Assembly (NCBI RefSeq): GCF_037688875.1
Contig: NZ_JAWDIE010000017.1
Location: forward strand, 1-64,000
Direction: 5' to 3'
Length of the DNA stretch: 64,000 nucleotides
Origin: Amphibiibacter pelophylacis
GTDB lineage: Bacteria; Pseudomonadota; Gammaproteobacteria; Burkholderiales; Burkholderiaceae_C
In this document: positions 45,685-53,251 of the stretch, piece after piece
Position numbering within the stretch: position 1 is the first letter of the stretch
How the letters are laid out: the number at the start of each line of letters is the position of its first letter
The notes under the pieces: generated by a model
Told to the model about the DNA's origin: nothing
The model's database searches: none
The model's input: only the letters and a program-made list of their open reading frames with translations
Position numbers and translations under genes: made by a program

Positions 45685-47169
45685 TCAGCGCGCAATATCG
45701 CCAATGCACAGGTACTTGGCTTCGAGGTATTCCTCGATGCCCTGGCGCGCCCCTTCGCGGCCCAGACCCGACTGCTTGACGCCGCCAAACGGCACGTGCT
45801 CCGTGGCCAGTACGCCGACGTTGACGCCGACCATGCCGTAATCCAGCGCTTCGCCAACCCGGTAGATGCGGCCGATGTCGCGGCTGTAAAAGTAGGCGGC
45901 CAGACCGAACTCGGTGGCGTTGGCGTGCTCGATGGCCTCAAGCTCGGTCTTGAAGCGGAACACCGGCGCGAAGGGCCCGAAGGTTTCTTCGCGTGCAGCC
46001 AGCATGTCCTGAGTGGCGTTGCCGACCACCGTGGGCTCGAAGAACTGGCCCTGAAGGCGCTTGCCGCCGGTCAGCAGCTGGCCGCCCTTGGCCAGCGCGT
46101 CGTCCAGATGACGCTGCACCTTGGCGACGGCCGCCTCTTCGATCAGCGGACCCTGAACCACGCCCTCGTCAAAGCCGTTGCCGACTTTCAAAGCCGATAC
46201 CTTGGCGGTGAACTGGCGCACGAACTCGTCGTAAACGCCCTCCTGGACGTAAAAGCGGTTGGTGCACACGCAGGTCTGTCCGGCGTTGCGGTATTTGCTG
46301 GCCACCGCGCCGTCCACCGCCGAGGCGATGTCGGCGTCGTCAAAGACGATGAAGGGCGCGTTGCCGCCCAGCTCCAGCGCCAGCTTCTTGACGGTGGGCG
46401 CGCACTGCGCCATCAGGATGCGGCCGACTTCGGTCGATCCGGTGAAGCTCAGGTGGCGCACGATGTCGCTGGCGCACAGCTCCTTGCCGACCGCGATGCT
46501 GTTGTCGGCATCGGCGGTGACGATGTTCAGCACCCCCGCCGGGACGCCCGCCTGCAGCGCCAGTTCGGCAGCAGCCAGCGCGGAGAGCGGCGTCAGCTCG
46601 GAGGGCTTGACCACCACCGCGCAGCCCGCCGCCAGCGCGGGAGCCACCTTGCGCGTGATCATCGCCGTGGGGAAGTTCCAGGGCGTGATCGCCGCGCACA
46701 CACCCACGGGCTGCTGCAGCACCAGCAGACGGCGGTTGTTGTCGAACTGCGGGAGCGTCTCGCCGTTGACGCGCTTGGCCTGCTCGGCGTACCACTCGAC
46801 AAAGCTGGCGGCGTAAGCGATTTCGCCCTTGGCTTCGGCCAGCGGCTTGCCCTGCTCAGCCGTCATGATGCGGGCCAGATCGTCCTGGTTGGCCATCAGA
46901 AGATCAAACCAGCGGCGCAGGATCTGGCTGCGTTCCTTGGCGGTTTTGGCCTGCCACGCGCCTTGCGCGGCCTGCGCGGCCTGGATGGCGTGGCGCGCGC
47001 CATCGGCACCGAGGTTGGCCACGTCAGCCAGATGCTGGCCAGTGGCCGGATCGCTCACCGCGAAGGTGCTGGCGCCGTTCACCCACTGCCCGCCGACGAG
47101 GGCGCGGGTCTGCAGCAGCGCAGCGTTTTTCACAAGCTTGAGCGGAGATGGAGTCGTATTGGCGGTCAT
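45685..47169 (-). CDS. gabD: Succinate/glutarate-semialdehyde dehydrogenase (GabD/DavD-like)
   Basis: NAD(P)-dependent aldehyde dehydrogenase, 494 aa. The catalytic Cys300 lies in GQTCVCTNRF, the general-base Glu in LELGGNAPFIVF, and the cofactor loop in FTGSTEVGR. The sequence TPWNFPTAMITRKVAPALAAG is typical of GabD. Together with the transaminase, CoA-transferase and glutaryl-CoA dehydrogenase upstream, oxidation of glutarate semialdehyde to glutarate (DavD role) is likely; succinate semialdehyde is the alternative. It is the last gene of the five-gene minus-strand run. Confidence 0.9.
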   Translation of the reverse strand: MTANTTPSPLKLVKNAALLQTRALVGGQWVNGASTFAVSDPATGQHLADVANLGADGARHAIQAAQAAQGAWQAKTAKERSQILRRWFDLLMANQDDLARIMTAEQGKPLAEAKGEIAYAASFVEWYAEQAKRVNGETLPQFDNNRRLLVLQQPVGVCAAITPWNFPTAMITRKVAPALAAGCAVVVKPSELTPLSALAAAELALQAGVPAGVLNIVTADADNSIAVGKELCASDIVRHLSFTGSTEVGRILMAQCAPTVKKLALELGGNAPFIVFDDADIASAVDGAVASKYRNAGQTCVCTNRFYVQEGVYDEFVRQFTAKVSALKVGNGFDEGVVQGPLIEEAAVAKVQRHLDDALAKGGQLLTGGKRLQGQFFEPTVVGNATQDMLAAREETFGPFAPVFRFKTELEAIEHANATEFGLAAYFYSRDIGRIYRVGEALDYGMVGVNVGVLATEHVPFGGVKQSGLGREGARQGIEEYLEAKYLCIGDIAR

Positions 47170-47238
47170 ATCGTGGGCCTTGCTGTCAGAAAAGAGAAGA
47201 AAGCGCCTGCAACCGAAGTGGCTGCGGCGCGCTGGCGT

Positions 47239-47844
47239 TCAGCCTCGCGGCCGGGCCAGCTGGAAATCCAGGTGCGCCTTGACCGACGGCCATTCGCTGG
47301 CGGTGATGCTGTAGACGCAGGTGTCGCGCAGCGCGCCGTCGGCGTCCGGGTGGCGGTTGATCTGGTGGCTGCGCAGCACGCCGTCCAGCTTGGCGCCCAG
47401 GCGCTCGATGCCCCGGCGGCTGGCCTGGTTGAACCAGTGGGTGCGAAATTCGACCGCGATGCAGTCCAGCGTCTCGAAAGCGTGCGCCAGCAGCAGGCGC
47501 TTGGCCTCGGTGTTGAGCGCGCTGCGCTGCACCGCGCGGCGGTACCAGGTGGAACCGATCTCGACACGGCGGTTGGCGGCGTCGATGTTCATATAGGTCG
47601 TCATGCCCACCGCCTGGCCGTCCGGCGTCAGCACCGCAAAAGGCATCATGCTGCCCGCGCGCTGCAACGCCAGGCGCCGCTGGATCTCGGCGGCTATGCC
47701 CTCGGGCGGCGGGATGAGGGTGTACCACAGCGTCCAGAGATCGCCGTCGCGCACGGCGGCTATCAGGTCGGTCTCGTGCTCGGGACGCAGGGGCACCAGC
47801 TGGACGTGCTGGCCGATGAGGGAGATGTCGGTGGTGAAGGTCAT
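47239..47844 (-). CDS. GNAT-family N-acetyltransferase (RimJ/RimL-like)
   Basis: A 201-aa GNAT protein that would transfer an acetyl group from acetyl-CoA. The N-terminus GQHVQLVPLRPEHETDLIAA is typical of RimJ/L-type members, as are VEIGSTWYRRAVQRSALNTEAKRLLL (acetyl-CoA region) and VEFRTHWFNQASRRGIERLGAK. No substrate can be assigned. It is unusual in the middle of a glutarate catabolic operon: 25 bases after the CoA-transferase and 69 before gabD. Confidence 0.88.
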   Translation of the reverse strand: MTFTTDISLIGQHVQLVPLRPEHETDLIAAVRDGDLWTLWYTLIPPPEGIAAEIQRRLALQRAGSMMPFAVLTPDGQAVGMTTYMNIDAANRRVEIGSTWYRRAVQRSALNTEAKRLLLAHAFETLDCIAVEFRTHWFNQASRRGIERLGAKLDGVLRSHQINRHPDADGALRDTCVYSITASEWPSVKAHLDFQLARPRG

Positions 47845-47869
47845 GCCGCAGGCTTCGCTGTGATGCGTT

Positions 47870-49054
47870 TCAATTTAGCACGCCCTGCGCCTCCCCCAGA
47901 TCGGGTGGGGGCAAAGCGGCGGCCGGGCGCTGACCGTCGATGACCACCGGGTGCCCCACCAGACGCAGCGTCGTGCCGTGCTTGACGCGCTCGACCACCA
48001 GCCCCCGGGCCTGCACCTGCGGCTGAGCCAGCGCCTGCTGCACATCGTGGATGGGCGAACAGGGCACGCCCGCCGCGTCCAGCCGCATCACCCAGTCGGC
48101 CGTGGTTCGCGCCAGCAGCGGCGCCTGCAGCAGCGGGATCAGCGCCTCGCGGTGCGCGACGCGGTCGGCGTTGCGGGCGTAGTGCGGGTCGTCGGCCAGA
48201 TGCGCCAGCCCAAGCTGCGCAGCGAAGGCGCGAAACTGGCTGTCATTGCCCACCGCCACCACCATGTGGCCGTCCTGCGTGGCCAGCGCCTGGTAGGGAA
48301 CGATATTGGGGTGGGCGTTGCCCAGGCGCGTGGGCACGGTCCCGCCGATCAGGTGGTTGCTGGCCTGGTTGGCCAGCATGGCAATCTGCACATCCAGCAG
48401 CGCGCAGTCGATGTAAGCGCCCTGCCCCGTGCGCTGGCGGCGCAGCAGCGCAGCCAGAATGGCTCCAGTGGCGTAGGTGCCTGTCATCAGATCGACCACC
48501 GCGACGCCCACCTTCTGGGGCTCGCGACCCGGCTCGCCGGTGATGCTCATCAGACCGCCTGCCGCCTGGATGGCGAAATCGTATCCCGGCCGCTGCGCAT
48601 CCGGCCCGGTCTGGCCGTAACCCGTGATGGCGCAATAGACCAGGCCGGGGTTGATGGCTTTCAGGCTGTCGTAATCCAGACCGTAGCGCGCCAATTGGCC
48701 CACCTTGTAGTTTTCGACCAGCACGTCGGCGCTGCGCGCCCATTCGCGCATGCGCTCGGCGCCCTCGGGGCTGGCGATGTCCACCGCCACCGAGCGCTTG
48801 CCCCGGTTGGCGCAGAGGTAGTAGGCCGAATCCCGGGGCTGATCCTCCTGCGCGGGCGTGGACCACGGTGGCCCCCAGCCGCGCGTGTCGTCGCCCTGTC
48901 CGGGGCGCTCGATCTTGATCACTTCAGCGCCATAGTCCGCCAGGGTCTGCGTGGCCCACGGCCCAGCCAGAACGCGGGACAGATCCAGCACCCGCACCCC
49001 GGCCAGCAGATCGCAGGCGCCAGCCGGAGTGGCGCCGGTTTCGCTCGCAGCCAT
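47870..49054 (-). CDS. CaiB/BaiF-family CoA-transferase, probable succinyl-CoA:glutarate CoA-transferase
   Basis: Class III CoA-transferase, 394 aa. The conserved N-terminal LAGVRVLDLSRVLAGPWATQTLADYGAEVIKIE and the SVAVDIASPEG region are present. Asp188 in VVDLMTGTYATGA is the expected aspartyl-CoA residue. Its gene is seven bases after a glutaryl-CoA dehydrogenase gene, so activation of glutarate to glutaryl-CoA is the best assignment (inference from context, as in SUGCT). Other dicarboxylates are possible. Confidence 0.88.
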   Translation of the reverse strand: MAASETGATPAGACDLLAGVRVLDLSRVLAGPWATQTLADYGAEVIKIERPGQGDDTRGWGPPWSTPAQEDQPRDSAYYLCANRGKRSVAVDIASPEGAERMREWARSADVLVENYKVGQLARYGLDYDSLKAINPGLVYCAITGYGQTGPDAQRPGYDFAIQAAGGLMSITGEPGREPQKVGVAVVDLMTGTYATGAILAALLRRQRTGQGAYIDCALLDVQIAMLANQASNHLIGGTVPTRLGNAHPNIVPYQALATQDGHMVVAVGNDSQFRAFAAQLGLAHLADDPHYARNADRVAHREALIPLLQAPLLARTTADWVMRLDAAGVPCSPIHDVQQALAQPQVQARGLVVERVKHGTTLRLVGHPVVIDGQRPAAALPPPDLGEAQGVLN

Positions 49055-49061
49055 GCGCGCC

Positions 49062-50258
49062 TCAGTTGCCGAAGGCCGCGATGCCCGTCTGGGCCCGGCC
49101 CAGGATCAGGGCATGGATGTCGTGCGTGCCTTCGTAGGTGTTGACCACCTCGAGGTTGACCAGGTGACGCGCCACGCCGAACTCGTCGCTGATGCCGTTG
49201 CCGCCCAGCATGTCGCGCGCCATGCGCGCCACGTCCAGCGCCTTGCCGCAGCTGTTGCGCTTGAGCAGCGAGGTCAGCTCGACCGCCGCCGTGCCCGCGT
49301 CCTTCATGCGGCCCAGCTGCAGACAGCCCTGCAGGCCCAGCGCAATCTCGGTCTGCATGTCGGCCAGCTTCTTCTGGATGAGCTGGTTGGCGGCCAGCGG
49401 GCGGCCAAACTGCTTGCGGTCCAGCACGTACTGGCGCGCCGTGTGCCAGCACGCGGTGGCCGCGCCCAGCGCGCCCCAGGCGATGCCGTAACGCGCGCTG
49501 TTCAGGCAGGTGAAGGGGCCTTTCAGGCCTTTGACGCCCGGCAGCAGGTTCTCGGCCGGCACAAAGACCTGGTCCATGACGATCTCGCCGGTGATGGATG
49601 CGCGCAACCCCACCTTGCCGTGGATGGCGGGCGCGCTCAGGCCCTTCCAGCCTTTTTCCAGGATGAAGCCACGGATGTCGTCTTCGCCCGTGGCCGCGTC
49701 TTTCAGCTTGGCCCAGACCACAAACACGTCGGCGATGGGGCTGTTGGTGATCCACATCTTGGCGCCAGACAGCTGGTAACCGCCGTCCACGGGTGTGGCG
49801 CGGGTGACCATGCTGCCCGGGTCGGAGCCGTGGTCGGGCTCGGTCAGGCCGAAGCAGCCGATCCATTCGCCAGTCGCCAGTCTGGGCAGGTACTTGCGCT
49901 TCTGGGCGTCCGAGCCAAATTTCTCGATGGGCACCATGACCAGCGACGACTGCACGCTCATCATCGAGCGGTAGCCCGAATCGACGGCCTCGACCTCGCG
50001 GGCGATCAGGCCGTAGCAGACGTAGTTCAACCCGGCGCCACCGTAGTCGGCGCTGGTGGTCGGGCCCAGCAGGCCCAGTTCGCCCATCTCGCGGAAAATG
50101 GCTGTGTCGGTCTGCTCGTTGCGGAAGGCCGCCTGAACACGCGGCTGCAGCTTGTCCTGGCAGTAGGCGCGGGCAGCATCCTGCACCATGCGCTCCTCGT
50201 CGCTGAGCTGGGATTCCAGCAGGAAAGGGTCCTGCCACTGAAATGCGGTCTTGCTCAT
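49062..50258 (-). CDS. gcdH: Glutaryl-CoA dehydrogenase
   Basis: FAD-dependent acyl-CoA dehydrogenase, 398 aa, that oxidises and decarboxylates glutaryl-CoA to crotonyl-CoA. The N-terminus WQDPFLLESQLSDEERMVQDAARAYCQ is typical of GcdH. The flavin-binding stretches GCFGLTEPDHGSDPGSM and AKMWITNSPIADVFVVWAK follow, and the catalytic Glu376 lies in YEGTHDIHALILGRA. The ATG at 50258 is preceded by AAAGAG; an upstream open extension lacks support. It follows gabT after 37 bases. Confidence 0.95.
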   Translation of the reverse strand: MSKTAFQWQDPFLLESQLSDEERMVQDAARAYCQDKLQPRVQAAFRNEQTDTAIFREMGELGLLGPTTSADYGGAGLNYVCYGLIAREVEAVDSGYRSMMSVQSSLVMVPIEKFGSDAQKRKYLPRLATGEWIGCFGLTEPDHGSDPGSMVTRATPVDGGYQLSGAKMWITNSPIADVFVVWAKLKDAATGEDDIRGFILEKGWKGLSAPAIHGKVGLRASITGEIVMDQVFVPAENLLPGVKGLKGPFTCLNSARYGIAWGALGAATACWHTARQYVLDRKQFGRPLAANQLIQKKLADMQTEIALGLQGCLQLGRMKDAGTAAVELTSLLKRNSCGKALDVARMARDMLGGNGISDEFGVARHLVNLEVVNTYEGTHDIHALILGRAQTGIAAFGN

Positions 50259-50295
50259 GAAAGGTCTCTTTCTGGGTGAAACTGAAGGCGGAAAA

Positions 50296-51603
50296 TCAGC
50301 GGGCGGTAGCGGCGGCCAGTGTGGCCTGGAGAATGTCCAGGCCCTCGTCAATCAGGGCGTCCGGCGCGGTCAGCGGCACCAGGATGCGGATCACGTTGCC
50401 ATAGGTGCCGCAGGACAGCAGCACCAGGCCGCGCTCGGCGGCGCCGGTGACGACGGCTTTGGTCAGCACCGCGTCGGGCTTGCTGCGGTCGCCGTCGGTG
50501 AAGAGCTCGATCGCCAGCATGGCGCCCAGACCCCGCACGTCCTGAATCTGGCGGTGCTGCTGCGCCATGTCCTGCAGGCGCTGGCGCATGTGCGCGCCGA
50601 CTTTCTGGCAGCGCTCCAGCAGCTTTTCTTCTTCGAACACGTCCATCACCGCCAGCGCCGCAGCGCAGCCCAGCGGCGATCCGGCGTAGGTGCCGCCCAG
50701 GCCGCCGGGGCCGGGTGCGTCCATGATGTCAGCGCGGCCGACCACCGCCGAAATCGGGAATCCCCCCGCCATGGATTTGGCCATGGTGATCAGATCAGGC
50801 GCCACGCCCGCCTGCTCCACCGCGAACCATGTGCCGGTGCGGCCCGCGCCGGTCTGAACCTCGTCGGCGATCAGTATGATGCCGTGCGTGTCGCACAGGC
50901 GGCGCAGCGCCTGCAGCAGCTCCGGGGGAGCGACGTTGAAACCGCCCTCGCCCTGCACCGGCTCGATGATGATGGCGGCGACCTGTGTGGGCTCGATGTC
51001 GCACTTGAAAATCTGCTCGATGGATTCCAGCGCGTCGGCCACCGTCACGCCGCGCAGTTCGGACGGGAAACGCGCGTGGAAAATGCTGCCCGGGAAGGGC
51101 CCGAAGCCCGCCTTGTAGGGCGCGACCTTGCCCGTCAGCGCCATGGTCAGCGAGGTGCGGCCGTGGTAGCCCCCCGCAAAGGCGATGATGCCCGGGCGCT
51201 TCGTGTGGGCACGGGCGATTTTCACGGCGTTCTCGATGGCCTCGGCGCCCGTGGTCAGAAAGAGCGTTTTCTTGGCGAAATCGCCCGGCGCGCGCGCGTT
51301 GATGCGCTCGGCCAGCTCGACATAGCTCTCGTAGGCCATCACCTGGAAGCAGGTGTGGGTGAACTGCTCGAGCTGTTTTTGCACGGCGGCCATGATTTTC
51401 GGATGGCGGTGGCCGGTGTTGAGCACAGCGATGCCGCCCGCGAAATCGATGTAGCGCTTGCCGTCCACGTCGGTGACGGTGGCGTTGTCGCCGTCCTGGA
51501 TGAAGAGCTCGTGCACATGGCCCACGCCGCGCGGGATCGCGGCATTGCGCCGCTGCATCAGCTGCTGGTTGCGGGTCAGGGCGTTCGAGGGAATGGCGTT
51601 CAT
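50296..51603 (-). CDS. gabT: 4-aminobutyrate / 5-aminovalerate aminotransferase (GabT/DavT-like)
   Basis: PLP-dependent class III omega-aminotransferase, 435 aa. The PLP lysine is Lys276 (LITMAKSMAGG), preceded by the PLP-binding Asp247 (ADEVQTGAGRTGT). TTGAEAIENAVKIAR and AFAGGYHGRTSLTMALTG are GabT hallmarks. It moves an amino group from GABA or 5-aminovalerate to 2-oxoglutarate. It is the first gene of the operon gabT-gcdH-caiB-GNAT-gabD, and is divergent from a MocR regulator. The glutarate genes downstream favour the 5-aminovalerate (lysine) route. ATG 51603 follows AGGAG. Confidence 0.93.
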   Translation of the reverse strand: MNAIPSNALTRNQQLMQRRNAAIPRGVGHVHELFIQDGDNATVTDVDGKRYIDFAGGIAVLNTGHRHPKIMAAVQKQLEQFTHTCFQVMAYESYVELAERINARAPGDFAKKTLFLTTGAEAIENAVKIARAHTKRPGIIAFAGGYHGRTSLTMALTGKVAPYKAGFGPFPGSIFHARFPSELRGVTVADALESIEQIFKCDIEPTQVAAIIIEPVQGEGGFNVAPPELLQALRRLCDTHGIILIADEVQTGAGRTGTWFAVEQAGVAPDLITMAKSMAGGFPISAVVGRADIMDAPGPGGLGGTYAGSPLGCAAALAVMDVFEEEKLLERCQKVGAHMRQRLQDMAQQHRQIQDVRGLGAMLAIELFTDGDRSKPDAVLTKAVVTGAAERGLVLLSCGTYGNVIRILVPLTAPDALIDEGLDILQATLAAATAR

Positions 51604-51704
51604 GGGAAGTCTCCTGGTGAAAGTCGGGTGCTGACGGTCTGGCGCAGACAATAATCCCCCGCAGGGCCTGCGACCAGACACAGCCGCTGCGAATTGTCAG
51701 GCCA

Positions 51705-51730
51705 CTGTACTGGCATTTGCACCAGTACAG
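51705..51730. promoter_or_regulatory. Inverted repeat, probable MocR/GabR-type operator
   Basis: CTGTACTGG and CCAGTACAG are perfect 9-bp inverted arms around an 8-base centre. The site lies midway between the divergent gabT and MocR-type genes (about 100 and 25 bases from their starts), the expected place for autorepression and activation. Confidence 0.65.
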
Positions 51731-51755
51731 CCCGCCGCCATGACAGAATCACGGC

Positions 51756-53234
51756 ATGGACCTCCCTGCCGCCCCCATCACTCCCCCGCACACGGCCCCA
51801 CTGACTGCGCGCATCGCCCAGCGCATCCAGGACCAGATCGAACGCGGCGCCCTGCCCGGCGGCGCCAAGCTGCCGTCGATCCGCCAGTATGCGGCCAGCC
51901 AGAAAGTCAGCATCCACACGGTGGTCGAGGCCTACGACAGGCTGGTCGCCAGCGGCTGGATCCACTCGCGGCCGCATCAGGGCTTTTACGTGCGCCCCCG
52001 TCCGGGCGACGCCCCCGCCGCCGCGCCGCGCGGGCGCGATACCCCGGCCGATTTCGATGGCATGTGGTACTTCAGCGGCGTGTTCGAGCCGCGCGCCATG
52101 AACCAGCTGCCCGGCTGCGGCTGGCTGCCCGCCGACTGGGGTCTGGAGCAGACCCTGCGCCGCAGCCTGCGCCACCTCAGCACCGATCTGCCCAAGCTCA
52201 ACGGCTACGGGCATCCGCGCGGCCACCCGCCGCTGTGCCAGTGGCTGGTCGACATGCACGCCGGGCGGGAACTGGCCCTGAAGCCCGATCAGGTTCTGCT
52301 GACCCACGGCGCCAGCCAGGGGCTGGACCTGTGCGTGCGCTCGCTGGTGCGCATCGGCGACGCGGTGCTGGTCGATGATCCCGGCTACGCCAACCTGCTC
52401 TTCATGCTGCGCCTGCAGGGCGCGCGTCTGCTGGGCGTCCCGCGCACCGCGCAGGGCTACGACCTGGATCGGCTCGAAGCACTGTGCCAGCAGCATCGCC
52501 CCAAAGTCTTCTTCACCCAGCCCAGGCTGCAGAACCCGACGGGCTCGACCGCGTCGCTGGGCCAGCTGCACCGCCTGCTGCAGATCGCGCACCAGCACGA
52601 TCTGACGCTGGTCGAGAACGACATCTACGCCGATCTGGACAGCGCTCACCGCCCCTCGCTGGCCAGCCTGGACCAGCTGGCGCGCGTCATCCACATTCAC
52701 AGCTTTTCCAAGACGATCACGCCCAATCTGCGCGTGGGCTATGTGCTGGCGCACCCGCTGCAGATCCGCCACCTGGCGGCGCTGAAAATGGCCTCGGGAC
52801 TGACCTCGTCCGAGCTCAGCGAGCGCCTGACGCTGCATGTGCTGCTCGAGGGCCGCTGGCGCAAGCACCTGCTGCGCCTGCGCGAGCGGCTGGCGCAGGC
52901 GCATGTGCACACCGCGCAGTGGCTGACGGCGCTGGGGTTCGAGCTGTTCGCGCAGCCGCAGGCGGGGCTTTTCCTGTGGGCGCGCCACCCGCTGATCGCG
53001 CACAGCCAGGCCCTGGCCCAGGCCGCCGCGCGCGAACGCATCCTGCTGGGGCCGGGGGATCTTTTTCAGGCGCAGGCGCAGACCGACGGCGCACCACCCA
53101 GCCCCTGGCTGCGCTTCAACGTGTCCTTCAGCCTGGACGCGGCGCTGCCGCAGTTTCTGTCGGATCACCTGTCGCGGCGGGATCCGGCCCGCGCACCGGC
53201 AAAAAAAGACCCCGGACCAGCCGGGGTCACATGA
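51756..53234 (+). CDS. MocR/GabR-type transcriptional regulator (GntR domain plus aminotransferase domain)
   Basis: A 492-aa chimeric regulator. It has an N-terminal winged helix (LPSIRQYAASQKVSIHTVVEAYDRLVASG) joined to a fold-type I aminotransferase domain with the PLP lysine at Lys319 (IHSFSKTITPNLRVGYV). GabR senses GABA by forming an aldimine with PLP; here the ligand may be GABA or 5-aminovalerate. Divergent from gabT across a perfect inverted repeat, so the gabT operon is the likely target. The last codons also encode the hairpin of a terminator for the convergent porin gene. Confidence 0.92.
   Translation: MDLPAAPITPPHTAPLTARIAQRIQDQIERGALPGGAKLPSIRQYAASQKVSIHTVVEAYDRLVASGWIHSRPHQGFYVRPRPGDAPAAAPRGRDTPADFDGMWYFSGVFEPRAMNQLPGCGWLPADWGLEQTLRRSLRHLSTDLPKLNGYGHPRGHPPLCQWLVDMHAGRELALKPDQVLLTHGASQGLDLCVRSLVRIGDAVLVDDPGYANLLFMLRLQGARLLGVPRTAQGYDLDRLEALCQQHRPKVFFTQPRLQNPTGSTASLGQLHRLLQIAHQHDLTLVENDIYADLDSAHRPSLASLDQLARVIHIHSFSKTITPNLRVGYVLAHPLQIRHLAALKMASGLTSSELSERLTLHVLLEGRWRKHLLRLRERLAQAHVHTAQWLTALGFELFAQPQAGLFLWARHPLIAHSQALAQAAARERILLGPGDLFQAQAQTDGAPPSPWLRFNVSFSLDAALPQFLSDHLSRRDPARAPAKKDPGPAGVT
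53202..53229 (-). terminator. Rho-independent terminator of the upstream porin gene
   Basis: On the minus strand: GACCCCGG stem, 5-base loop, CCGGGGTC, then seven T residues (53202-53208). It begins 22 bases after the porin stop and lies wholly inside the coding end of the MocR-type gene. Confidence 0.85.
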
Positions 53235-53251
53235 GACACCACCCAACACGC

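Noticed and set aside
45796..47943. Plus-strand 715-codon frame opposite gabD and the GNAT gene
   Set aside because: Spans two genes and intergenic sequence; no recognisable domain; typical GC-rich antisense frame.
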